Below, in pieces: positions 1 to 9,165 of a DNA stretch of 64,000 nt. The notes below the pieces were generated by a model. The model saw only the letters and a list, made by a program, of their open reading frames with translations. It did not search any database and was not told the DNA's origin. Location: the NCBI RefSeq assembly GCF_022790535.1, contig NZ_LOHG01000003.1, forward strand, positions 285,730 through 349,729. The letters are read 5' to 3'. Each line of letters begins with the position of its first letter. The first letter of the stretch is position 1. The stretch is from Pseudomonas maioricensis. GTDB lineage: Bacteria; Pseudomonadota; Gammaproteobacteria; Pseudomonadales; Pseudomonadaceae. The position numbers and the translations under genes were made by a program.

Positions 1-30
1 AGAAAATGCATTTCAGTCCAGTAGCTTGGT

Positions 31-272
31 TCGCGAGACGTCAGACCTGTGTGCACAGATATGAAGCCTCGCCAACAAGTTGTCTCCTACCGGTCCAGTG
101 ATGGCCACGACAGCGCGGTGCCAGGAACACCAATGCCGCTTTGTTTCTGACCTCACACCGTCGTGCAGCAAACATCGGACCGGTAGGAGTGAACTTGTTC
201 GCGAGACGTCAGACCTGTGTACACAGATATGAAGCCTCGCCAACAAGTTGACTCCTACCGGTCCAGTGATGG
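31..272. repeat. Duplicated REP-like block (two 74-bp copies) at window start
   Basis: Positions 31-104 and 199-272 are the same 74-bp segment with two mismatches, 168 bp apart. The second copy belongs to a complete hairpin: 177-203 and 238-264 are inverted arms with two mismatches, built on a diverged form of the CTGTAGGAG REP core (here CGGTAGGAGT...). The first copy has lost a clear left arm. The stretch downstream of speA (1-299) shows no gene. Confidence 0.75.
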
Positions 273-299
273 GCCGCGAGACAGCACGGCGCGAGATCA

Positions 300-2213
<1,914 letters not shown>

Positions 2214-2360
2214 CGAAGTCCCCTATAGAAAAGTCAGGTAGCGCCAGCCATAGACAGGCTGCGCGCAGTGTAAAGAGTGCAAGTGACGGTTTGGTGCCAG
2301 GCACTGATGGAGAATAGACCCACGATGCAAGCCAGAGTTTGCATGCGGCCTGTCTTGCCA

Positions 2361-2732
2361 TCAGCCGCCGGATTTCTTCGCCTTGAAGCCCTGCTTGATC
2401 AGCTCGGCCAGCAGCAGTTCGACATGATCGCCCTGAATCTCGATCACCCCGTCCTTGAGCGCTCCGCCGGTTCCGCAACGTTGTTTGAGGGTCTTGGCCA
2501 GATCCTTGAGCCCGTCTTCAGGCAATGGCACGCCGCTAATAGTCGTCACCGTTTTACCGCCGCGGCCTTTGCTTTCGCGGCGCACACGGGCGATGCCATC
2601 CCCTTCCGGGATAAGCGTCTGTTTGCAGATGCAGGCATCAATGGGCTGACGACAGTCGGGGCAATGCCGTCCTGCGTCGGTGGAAAATACCAGGCCACCC
2701 AAGGCGGCGAAGGATGAGGCTTTTTTAGCCAC
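2361..2732 (-). CDS. yciH: YciH/SUI1-family translation initiation factor-like protein
   Basis: A 123-aa protein of the bacterial eIF1/SUI1-like family. The N-terminal half has a zinc-ribbon-like CPDCRQPIDACIC motif and the C-terminal half is the SUI1 fold with the GRGGKTVTTI signature. The proposed role in the family is fidelity of start-codon selection; this is weakly established. I chose the GTG at 2732 (protein begins M-AKKASSF) because AGAGGA sits about 6 nt upstream and the length then fits the family. An upstream in-frame ATG giving 145 aa adds unconserved residues. It lies upstream of speA in the same direction with a 147-nt gap. Confidence 0.88.
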   Translation of the reverse strand: MAKKASSFAALGGLVFSTDAGRHCPDCRQPIDACICKQTLIPEGDGIARVRRESKGRGGKTVTTISGVPLPEDGLKDLAKTLKQRCGTGGALKDGVIEIQGDHVELLLAELIKQGFKAKKSGG

Positions 2733-3110
2733 CACAAATCCTCTTGTTGAGGACTGAAGATTGGTCGACATCAATAATAGTCGGCCGCGAAGCCCCACTC
2801 AGGCAGGGGCAGCGCAGCTGGACGGGAAACCCCGGCCAGCTTGAAAAGGTCGCGCAGTGTAACGGCAAACAGCCCCGTTGCTAAGGGCCAATGTGCGCCA
2901 ATTTACTCAACATTTGCGACGTAGCCGTCAACTCGTCGCCTTGGAAATGACTGTGTTTTGTCTGAGATTCTATGTGACATGAGCCGACGCTATCGCGAGC
3001 AAGCTCACTCCTACAGGGGTTTGTGGTCGTCTGTAGGAGTGAGCTTGCTCGCGATAGCGTCGGTTCAAGCACAGAAAATATCCAGCCAGAAATAGAGTCT
3101 TGCCCAGGAA
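2733..3110. repeat. Intergenic gap with a perfect REPIN (arms 2984-3016 / 3031-3063)
   Basis: No gene is seen in this 378-nt gap. It contains a 33-nt perfect inverted repeat (2984-3016 and 3031-3063) separated by 14 nt. The REP core is CTGTAGGAGTGAGCTTGCTC. It lies between the Nudix gene and yciH. Confidence 0.9.
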
Positions 3111-3647
3111 CTACAGACCACTCTCGAGATACCGCTTCAACGCCGCCACCGAGTCCGGGCAATAAGGCATATGTTCAGCTTCGCGCAGGGCGTCATCCAC
3201 AGGTATGAAACGCGCCTCCAGCACCTCTTCCGGCTGCAGCGTCAAAGGCCCGTCCCAGACCGCCGAGAACACCGCGCACCAGAGCCGGTTACCCGGTTGG
3301 TCGAAGAAGAAATGCTCGTGCTCCGTCAGCGGCACGCCACTCACCCCCAACTCCTCGGCCAGTTCCCGTGCAGCCGACTCGGCGTAGCTCTCGTCTGCCT
3401 GCACCATGCCGCCCGCCGCCACATCCCAGTAGCCGGGGTAGATGGCTTTGCTGAGCGTACGGCGATGCACGCATAACTCGCCTGCGGAATTAAACACCAG
3501 GATGTAAGTGCCACGACCGATCAGCCCGGCTTCACGTAATTGCGAGCGGACCATGCCCCCGAGTGGCTGATCCAGTTCGTCAACCCAGGCGATCAGTTCA
3601 GCGTCCGAGGCGGCGCGGTGCGCAGCCTCGGTGGTTGAGAACGACAT
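3111..3647 (-). CDS. Nudix hydrolase (YfcD-like)
   Basis: A 178-aa Nudix hydrolase, expected to cleave nucleoside-diphosphate-linked substrates with a divalent metal; the substrate is unknown. The Nudix box G-x5-E-x7-REU-x-EE-x-G-U is complete at residues 80-102 (G80, E86, R94-E95, E98-E99, G101), so catalysis should be intact. Overall layout resembles YfcD and the isopentenyl-diphosphate isomerase-like Nudix group. I take the ATG at 3647; a TTG one codon upstream is also possible. It starts 3 nt after the stop of the DUF2333 gene, so the two are probably one operon. Confidence 0.92.
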   Translation of the reverse strand: MSFSTTEAAHRAASDAELIAWVDELDQPLGGMVRSQLREAGLIGRGTYILVFNSAGELCVHRRTLSKAIYPGYWDVAAGGMVQADESYAESAARELAEELGVSGVPLTEHEHFFFDQPGNRLWCAVFSAVWDGPLTLQPEEVLEARFIPVDDALREAEHMPYCPDSVAALKRYLESGL

Positions 3648-3650
3648 CAA

Positions 3651-4730
3651 TCAGCCCTGCGACAGCAATTGACGAAGGTCGATCACAGCGGCGTTGGCGC
3701 GGGAAATATAGTTGGCCATGACCAACGAGTGGTTAGCCAAAACACCGAACGCGCTGCCGTTGAGCACCATTGGGCTCCACAGCGGTTCTTGCGAAGCTTC
3801 CAGCTCGCGAATGATCTGACGCACGCTGACGGTGGCGTTTTTCTTGGCCAGTACGTCGGCAAAATCGACTTCGATGGCGCGCAGCAAGTGCGACAGCGCC
3901 CAAGCCTGACCGCGTGCTTCATAGAACACGTTGTCGATTTCCAGCCATGGTGTCTCAACGATCTCCTCATCAACCTGAAGCACTTCGCCCGGCTTTACCG
4001 CCACCACCGCTTCGGTTTTCAGGGTGCTGTTGAGTTTCACACGGCCAACGCTGGCCGAAAGACGCTGCGACAGCGAACCCAGACGGGTATTAACGTCGCC
4101 CAGCCAGTTGCTGAGGTTGTCAGCACGCGCATAGAACAGCGCAGTCTTTGAATTCGGGTCAGACAGACGCGCTTCATAGCGATTCAGCGCCGCAATGCCT
4201 TCGCGATACTGAGACTCGCTCGAAGGGAGAACCCAGCTGTTGTTGCTGAAGTTGAACAACGGCTCCGCGCGGGCCAAGTCACCGTCTTCCGCCGATTGTG
4301 ATTGCGAGCGAGAGAAATCCTTACGCAAGGCACGGCTCAAATCCCGCACCTGGAACATCACGCCGTATTCCCAGCTAGGAATATTGTCCAGCCACAAACC
4401 TGGCGGCATGCGGTCGTTGGACAGATAACCACCGCGCTTGTCGAGCAGCGTGCCTACGACGGTTTTCAGGGTTTCAACAGTGGTGTAACCAATCACCATC
4501 TGCTTGCCTTCACGCTCGGCCGCAGCCTGAGCATTTTGCTGGACGGGGAACAACGCCGGTTCACTGCTCCAGTACCAGCCGATCAGCAATGTGACCACCA
4601 GGTAAATCGCGACCACGGCACCCAACGCACGGCTGTAAAACAGCCCGCCCAGGTAACCGCGGCGCTTGACCGAAGCCGGTTCATCGACGCGCTCTTTCGC
4701 GCTGCCTGCGCGGTTCTTCCAATCCAGCAT
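3651..4730 (-). CDS. DUF2333 family inner-membrane protein
   Basis: A 359-aa protein of unknown function, conserved next to speA and gcbA in Pseudomonas. Residues about 33-53 form one transmembrane segment (GAVVAIYLVVTLLIGWYW) after a short basic cytoplasmic tail. The rest is mainly helical and probably periplasmic. The ATG at 4730 has an AAAGGAC ribosome site. It is followed after 3 nt by the Nudix gene, suggesting coupled translation. No catalytic motif was seen. Confidence 0.88.
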   Translation of the reverse strand: MLDWKNRAGSAKERVDEPASVKRRGYLGGLFYSRALGAVVAIYLVVTLLIGWYWSSEPALFPVQQNAQAAAEREGKQMVIGYTTVETLKTVVGTLLDKRGGYLSNDRMPPGLWLDNIPSWEYGVMFQVRDLSRALRKDFSRSQSQSAEDGDLARAEPLFNFSNNSWVLPSSESQYREGIAALNRYEARLSDPNSKTALFYARADNLSNWLGDVNTRLGSLSQRLSASVGRVKLNSTLKTEAVVAVKPGEVLQVDEEIVETPWLEIDNVFYEARGQAWALSHLLRAIEVDFADVLAKKNATVSVRQIIRELEASQEPLWSPMVLNGSAFGVLANHSLVMANYISRANAAVIDLRQLLSQG

Positions 4731-4899
4731 GGCTATGTCCTTTCAATCACGGGGTTCAGTGCTCTGACCGCAACCTTACAGCAAGGTGCCTTTTGCAGGT
4801 ATGTCGAGGTGGGAGGTTTTGTTGAGGATGGCTCACGAATATAGACATCAGCGGTGGGTTTACCCTCTTGCTCCTCGCGGTCGCGAAGTAGACGAAGAA

Positions 4900-4991
4900 C
4901 CTGTAGGAGTGAGCTTGCTCGCGATGGCGCTCTCTCTGCGAGCGAGTCTTTGAATGACAGAACGCATCGCGAGCAAGCTCACTCCTACAGG
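4900..4991. repeat. REPIN (arms 4900-4925 / 4966-4991)
   Basis: Perfect 26-nt inverted arms CCTGTAGGAG... and ...CTCCTACAGG around a 40-nt spacer. It lies upstream of the DUF2333 gene. The rest of 4731-5051 shows no gene. Confidence 0.9.
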
Positions 4992-5051
4992 TCCTTCATC
5001 TGCTGCAACACAGCGCGGTGTCATAGAAAACGAAACGCCCACAACAAAACC

Positions 5052-5091
5052 AGAAACGCCCTACAGCATTGGCCATTGACCCAAAACCGCT
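5052..5091. repeat. Left 40-bp direct repeat flanking the accessory cassette
   Basis: A 40-bp segment beginning AGAAACGCCCTACAGCATTG recurs in the same orientation at 8229-8268 with one mismatch. The copies are 3177 bp apart and bracket the HTH remnant, the membrane paralogues and the DUF2515-like gene. This is the pattern of an insertion or recombination boundary. No integrase accompanies it. Confidence 0.85.
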
Positions 5092-5151
5092 ACGCTCTAA
5101 CCATTTCTTCATTAACTAACACCGAGACATAATCCGGGATTGAGGCACGTC

Positions 5152-5316
5152 GTGGCACTGACTGAAAAAGAACTGATCAAGCGCGATGCGAAGCGCAATA
5201 TTGACGGAGAGCTGTTGGCGTCGATACAGGACACAAAAGCCGGCCGCCATGGCACGGCTAATCACGTGAAAAATAAACCACAAAGAAAGCGCGTCAGTGA
5301 CGCCACGAAACCATAA
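5152..5316 (+). pseudogene. N-terminal remnant of an HTH antitoxin-like (NadS/HigA-type) gene
   Basis: A GTG-initiated 54-codon frame starting M-ALTEKELIKRDAKRN and continuing IDGELLASIQDTKAGRHG. This resembles, from memory, the conserved leader that precedes the helix-turn-helix in NadS/HigA-type antitoxin-like regulators. The HTH itself is missing. The last residues (about VSDATKP) are read from DNA that is antisense to the broken immunity-like paralogue, so the gene appears cut at about 5290. No partner toxin gene is adjacent. It could be a spurious frame, but the family-like N-terminus argues against chance. Confidence 0.5.
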
Positions 5317-5574
5317 CGAGAGTCAGCGAAACGAAGGAGAGCAGCGGACGTATGAACTCGAAACCAAGTTTCTCCCGAAAATAGTCGGAGCTTTTCCCGC
5401 ACTGGACCGCTGACGCATATCCTCCCGAGGCTCGCCAATTATCAGGGCAATTTCCTCCTCACGGGTTTGATCACAAAAGCCGATCAGCACAATGACAAGT
5501 AATGCAATCCCTACCAGTACGAACTTAACGGGTCGTCTCCGAAACCGGCTAAGCGTGCTCAATATTTGATCCAT
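5295..5574 (-). pseudogene. Broken third copy of the membrane-anchored immunity-like paralogue
   Basis: The open frame 5574-5323 gives 83 aa: one transmembrane helix (about residues 17-34) then the shared segment EIALIIGEPREDMRQRSSA. Homology to the two intact copies then continues in another frame: after the frameshift near 5355-5370 the DNA encodes LLRFADSRYGFV, matching LRFIDPHYGFV of the copy at 6188-6811. It is then truncated near 5295. The frame start overlaps the end of the preceding copy by 16 nt, exactly as between the first two copies. It is a decayed tandem duplicate. Confidence 0.75.
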
Positions 5575-6203
5575 GGCTTGGAGAGCGCCAACGTGATGAG
5601 ATAACGCTCGTCAGTCGGGCGCTTATCGTCCACGAAGTGACGCACCACCAACATCACTTGATACTTTTCACCGGCCTGCCAATAGGTAACAGAACCATTA
5701 CGCGCATTCCGCAATCGGGAACGTGACTGTGAAGTGTCGGCAAACGGTGGACCGGTCTGAGTCAGGATTGATTGCCAACCACTGCTACGCCATTGCTCCT
5801 GCAAATCAAGCACTACTTTAAGCGTATCCTCCAGCAATAGCGGCTCAACTTGCGGGGACATTCTTACAGTAGTCACGACATCTCGAACATAACCAATCGT
5901 AAAAAAGCGAGCAGGTGGCGTTAAAAACCCATATTGAGAATCCGCAAAACGCAGACGCGCATCTGGCTCAGGAATGCCATGCCATATTTCATTTGGTATC
6001 GCAGGGCTAATCCTCGCACTGGACCGCTGACGCATATCCTCCCAAGGCTCGCCAATTATCAGGGCGATTTCCTTCTCGCGTATTTGATCCCACAGACATG
6101 CCAACACCAATATTAGTAAACCAGTACCCGCCACCCCAACCGAACCTCGTCCTCCGCAAACCTGAGCCAAAAACCGCCAGTAAAGTTTCAAGGCTTGCCC
6201 CAT
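5559..6203 (-). CDS. Membrane-anchored paralogue, candidate immunity protein (copy 2)
   Basis: A 214-aa protein of a family I do not recognise by name. A short basic N-terminus is followed by one transmembrane helix (about residues 20-37, VAGTGLLILVLACLW). The rest, probably periplasmic, contains the paralogue signatures EIALIIGEPWEDMRQRSSA, YGFLTPPARFFTI, MSPQVEPLLLEDTL and VTYWQAGEKYQVMLVV. It overlaps the 3' end of copy 1 by 16 nt. Position downstream of a DUF2515-like gene in tandem copies is typical of immunity genes of polymorphic or type VI effectors; the role is inferred from that context. Confidence 0.7.
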   Translation of the reverse strand: MGQALKLYWRFLAQVCGGRGSVGVAGTGLLILVLACLWDQIREKEIALIIGEPWEDMRQRSSARISPAIPNEIWHGIPEPDARLRFADSQYGFLTPPARFFTIGYVRDVVTTVRMSPQVEPLLLEDTLKVVLDLQEQWRSSGWQSILTQTGPPFADTSQSRSRLRNARNGSVTYWQAGEKYQVMLVVRHFVDDKRPTDERYLITLALSKPWIKY

Positions 6204-6811
6204 GGCGTCGAGAGCGAGAGCGTAATCAGATAACGTTCTTCAGTGGGGCGGCTATCATCCCGGAAACGATTAACAATCAGCATTACTTGAAATCTTTCAC
6301 CCGCCCGCCAGTAGGTGACTCCGCCCTTATTGATATCCCGCAACTGGGAGCGCCATTGTGGTGTATCAGCGAACGGCGGATTGCTCTCAAGGCGGACCAG
6401 TTCCCATCCCTTCTCTCGCCACTGCGCCTGCAAACCCATTACGACTTCAAGTGTTTCTTCAAGCAATAACGGCTTGATTTGCGGAGACATGCGGGCACTT
6501 CTAATCGACTCATTCGCATCGAAACTTACTGTAAAGAAGCGGCCAACTGGCGTCACGAATCCGTAATGAGGGTCAATGAAACGAAGGCGGGTATCAGATT
6601 TTGGAACTCGGAACCACGTTTCTCCGGGAATAGCCGGATCAATCCTCGCACTGGACCGCTGACGCATATCTTCCCAAGGCTCGCCAATCATCAGGGCGAT
6701 TTCCTTCTCGCGGGTGTAATCACAAATACCGAGCAGTATCGGGATAAGCAGAAAAGTTCCTGCCACTACGAATTTGATGGACCTTCTCCGGAGCAGGGTA
6801 AATAGCATCAT
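6188..6811 (-). CDS. Membrane-anchored paralogue, candidate immunity protein (copy 1)
   Basis: A 207-aa paralogue of the protein at 5559-6203: basic N-terminus, one transmembrane helix (about residues 13-30, FVVAGTFLLIPILLGICD), then a probably periplasmic domain with EIALMIGEPWEDMRQRSSA, YGFVTPVGRFFTV and RYLITLSLSTPW. The start codon overlaps the stop of the DUF2515-like gene (ATGA at 6808-6811; ATGs at 6811 and 6808), so the two are translationally coupled. That fits an effector with its cognate immunity protein; function is inferred only. Confidence 0.72.
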   Translation of the reverse strand: MMLFTLLRRRSIKFVVAGTFLLIPILLGICDYTREKEIALMIGEPWEDMRQRSSARIDPAIPGETWFRVPKSDTRLRFIDPHYGFVTPVGRFFTVSFDANESIRSARMSPQIKPLLLEETLEVVMGLQAQWREKGWELVRLESNPPFADTPQWRSQLRDINKGGVTYWRAGERFQVMLIVNRFRDDSRPTEERYLITLSLSTPWGKP

Positions 6812-8004
6812 CGCCCTCCCTTACTCAAGGCAATATCGCGGATTGCCCGCTCAATAAAATCACGTTTGTCGCTCCGCAATAGCTCATCAAACCGCTTCGC
6901 AGCCTTTAGAACAAAAGGCATCCGCTGGTCGAGGTCGGATAGGTCGGCGAAAGCTTTTCTGCTGAAGCCAATGGTGCGACTATCATCGACCGCGTGACAC
7001 TGACTGGCCAATGTCAGCTCCACAGGCTGAGATATATGGCGAAAAATATAGGTGCCATAAGCAAGCTGATTACGCCTAAGCAGGTCGACCAATTTCGAAT
7101 TGCTATACATCGCAGGTTGCAGGATGTTCATCTGCTCGTGTTCGGCAAGAAGCCTGACGCTCAGGTCTACATGACCCTCTTCAATCGCCGCAAACGCTTG
7201 TAGGACTTCTTGATGGTCAATACCAAACTTTAGTTTGTCCTGTCCTATCGGCCAAAGCACGGGCGCCCTCTCACGCTCATAAATGCTTTTGCGCAAATGT
7301 AAGCGTTTTTCAAATTCTTTGAATCCACGCTTTGCGTAAAAAGCATGCAGCGGGAAAACATCGAGAAACAGCGTGGTGTTCCCCATGGCTAACATGTCGT
7401 AAACATGCTGGAACTGCTTTTCCATATATGACGCTTGTTCGCCCCCACCCCTAAAATCAATACCTGTCACAGGGTTGTCGCTACGGGCCTGTTCGTAGTC
7501 ACGATACTGCTGCGGGTCCGCTTTACTGACCGCAAAAACGCCTGGGGTACCCCATTCAAATTCTGCACCCTGGATCATGCGTTGCCTTGCCTCATGCTCG
7601 ACCTGGATTTTCTCGATCGATGCAGCAGCATGCAGCAATCCACACCCAACTTGTTTGGAGGCGAATGCCGCGAGGCCTGCCCACTGAAAGCGGTTGTCGT
7701 GCAGCCATAACCGAGCGTAGGCGGCATTGATCGCTCGATTTCGCTCTCTGGGGTCAGCAATCAGCACTCCGCCCGGTGCCACGATTTCTTCGGCCTCTTT
7801 CTGGTAGGCATACCACAGCCCCTCACCACTCAACACCGGAAAAGTGATGGTCTTGACGACTAGGCTCCCCTTACGCTGGGTATAGATGACCATGTCATGG
7901 ATTCCATCTATAACAAATTCACGGTTCTCGTACTCCGATATAGGAAGCGCATGAGTGCCCAACTTTTCGGTGTCGCATTCGTGGTCCTTGAAACATTTAG
8001 TCAT
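6808..8004 (-). CDS. DUF2515-like protein, candidate effector/toxin
   Basis: A 398-aa protein with no signal peptide or obvious membrane segment. The N-terminus carries two cysteines (TKCFKDHECD). The middle resembles DUF2515 proteins: RFQWAGLAAFASKQVGCGLLHA at about 105-126 and NTTLFLDVFPLHAFYAKRG at about 208-226. I recall such proteins beside type VI or other contact-dependent systems in Pseudomonas, but the activity is not known to me. The ribosome site before the ATG at 8004 is poor, and the frame closes seven codons upstream. The stop overlaps the start of the candidate immunity gene. No VgrG, PAAR or adaptor gene is in the window. Confidence 0.6.
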   Translation of the reverse strand: MTKCFKDHECDTEKLGTHALPISEYENREFVIDGIHDMVIYTQRKGSLVVKTITFPVLSGEGLWYAYQKEAEEIVAPGGVLIADPRERNRAINAAYARLWLHDNRFQWAGLAAFASKQVGCGLLHAAASIEKIQVEHEARQRMIQGAEFEWGTPGVFAVSKADPQQYRDYEQARSDNPVTGIDFRGGGEQASYMEKQFQHVYDMLAMGNTTLFLDVFPLHAFYAKRGFKEFEKRLHLRKSIYERERAPVLWPIGQDKLKFGIDHQEVLQAFAAIEEGHVDLSVRLLAEHEQMNILQPAMYSNSKLVDLLRRNQLAYGTYIFRHISQPVELTLASQCHAVDDSRTIGFSRKAFADLSDLDQRMPFVLKAAKRFDELLRSDKRDFIERAIRDIALSKGGR

Positions 8005-8228
8005 TGGCCGGGCTCTTCGTATTTAGCGGGCTATCAGACAAGCCGAAATAGAGTCGCAATGGCTTGCTGCGAAATGCGCCGATACGTGACATCGGGCAAG
8101 AGGCCAAAGACTCAACACAAAGGTGGATATGGGAAATGGGACATTTCCGAGAGGCGTGTAGGAATTGGATATTAATAAACAAGGAGAAAGTCGACGCAGA
8201 GTCGTTAAACAGCAACTACAAGAAAAAG
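8005..8228. other. Gene-free stretch upstream of the DUF2515-like gene
   Basis: This stretch presumably holds the promoter of the minus-strand cassette. I see no convincing gene or clear promoter. Together with the right direct repeat and the leader RNA it makes a 500-nt region without a protein gene. Confidence 0.5.
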
Positions 8229-8268
8229 AGAAACGCCCTACAGCATTGGCCATTGACCCAAAACGGCT
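8229..8268. repeat. Right 40-bp direct repeat flanking the accessory cassette
   Basis: Second copy of the 40-bp repeat at 5052-5091, one mismatch (8265). It contains TTGACC (8254-8259), which with GATCAT 17 nt downstream (8277-8282) could be a weak sigma-70 promoter for the leader RNA and the BRO-N gene. If so, the repeat may be the duplicated native promoter region rather than a specific attachment site. Confidence 0.85.
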
Positions 8269-8350
8269 GCTCTTTGATCATTCCCGCCCTGAGCCTAAGA
8301 ACTCAAAAACCACCGTTCACCCGCCACGACAGACAGCGGTTTTTTTGCGC

Positions 8351-8375
8351 CTGCGCTAAGGTCTCCTTAGCGCAG
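8351..8375 (+). other. Strong hairpin in the BRO-N leader
   Basis: CTGCGCTAAGG (8351-8361) pairs perfectly with CCTTAGCGCAG (8365-8375) over a 3-nt loop. No T-tract follows. It could be part of the regulatory leader or a weak terminator; a T-rich run (8339-8346) precedes it. Confidence 0.55.
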
Positions 8376-8393
8376 CCGTTTATGTATCTGCGC

Positions 8394-8505
8394 GTCTGTC
8401 ATGTCGGGAGTCGACTAATACAAGACCCTTCGGGGGAATATGTCGGCATCAGTGGTTGATGTTCTTAGCTCCCGACGCCTTCAGTTAAAAACAAGGACAG
8501 ACAGC
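8394..8505 (+). ncRNA. Structured leader resembling phage C4 antisense RNA
   Basis: The leader folds by eye into a closing helix GTCGGGAG (8403-8410) / CTCCCGAC (8469-8476) enclosing a CCCTTCGGGG tetraloop hairpin near 8428 and a CATCAGTGGTTGATG hairpin near 8448. Just upstream, GTCTGTC (8394-8400) is complementary to GACAGAC overlapping the ribosome-site region before the BRO-N start (8496-8502). GACAGACAGC also occurs earlier at 8328-8337. An antisense element before an antirepressor-type gene is the C4/ant arrangement of phages P1 and P7. Family assignment is from memory and not verified. Confidence 0.55.
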
Positions 8506-9006
8506 ATGGACACGCCTTTCGAACCCCTACGCTTCACCCATCAGAAACGCCACCTGCATGCCCTGATCATGGAGCAACAAGCGTGGTTCTGCGCCCGTGA
8601 CCTTGGCCGCCTGATGGGCCTGTTCCTTGAGAACCGTCTGGTCCGCAAACTCGACCCCGACCAACGCTGCACCCTGAAACTGCACTATTACGGCGAAACC
8701 CAGGAAATGCTCATGGTCAGCGAGTCTGCGGCGTATGCCTTGCTGGTCCACCACCATCATCCAGCCAACAACCAGTTGCGCCAGTGGATCACCCACGAAG
8801 TCATGCCCGCCCTGTTCGTCGCTCGCCTTCATTCACAGCACAACAGCCCGACGCCCGCCCGACTGGAATGGCAAGGCGGCGAGTTGAGCGTTATTCACTG
8901 GCAAAATGAACCGTGGATCAGGCTGCGGGATATGCCGAGCTTGCTGCCGGGACGAGAGGCATTACCCGCAAGAACTGGCAAATGGGCTGCCACCGCCGGG
9001 CGTTGA
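8506..9006 (+). CDS. BRO-N domain (phage antirepressor-like) protein
   Basis: A 166-aa protein with a BRO-N/Ant-type domain over about residues 8-105: WFCARDLGRLMG, a LDPDQRCTLKLHY segment, SESAAYALL and the LRQWITHEVMPAL signature. Such domains bind DNA and act as antirepressors in phages; free-standing copies are common in Pseudomonas and their role is unknown. I start at the ATG at 8506 with AAGGACAG upstream; a longer frame from 8440 would read through the structured leader. The last 25 residues look less conserved, and other frames stay open there, so a frameshift near 8960 is possible. Confidence 0.8.
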   Translation: MDTPFEPLRFTHQKRHLHALIMEQQAWFCARDLGRLMGLFLENRLVRKLDPDQRCTLKLHYYGETQEMLMVSESAAYALLVHHHHPANNQLRQWITHEVMPALFVARLHSQHNSPTPARLEWQGGELSVIHWQNEPWIRLRDMPSLLPGREALPARTGKWAATAGR

Positions 9007-9165
9007 ACTTGAACAATGTGCTCCGGTGTGACTCGATCCTTGAGGCAGAACCATCCAGTCATCGAATTGTTGCCAATTATTTGACTTAGGGCACGTTTGC
9101 GTTGGAGAGTAGGTGGTAGCATAGCGCCAGCAGTGATCTACCAGAGAACACACACGTAGCCCGAT

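Noticed and set aside
5052..8268. Integrative element with att sites
   Set aside because: The direct repeats are suggestive, but there is no integrase, excisionase or tRNA target, so only a repeat-flanked cassette is claimed.
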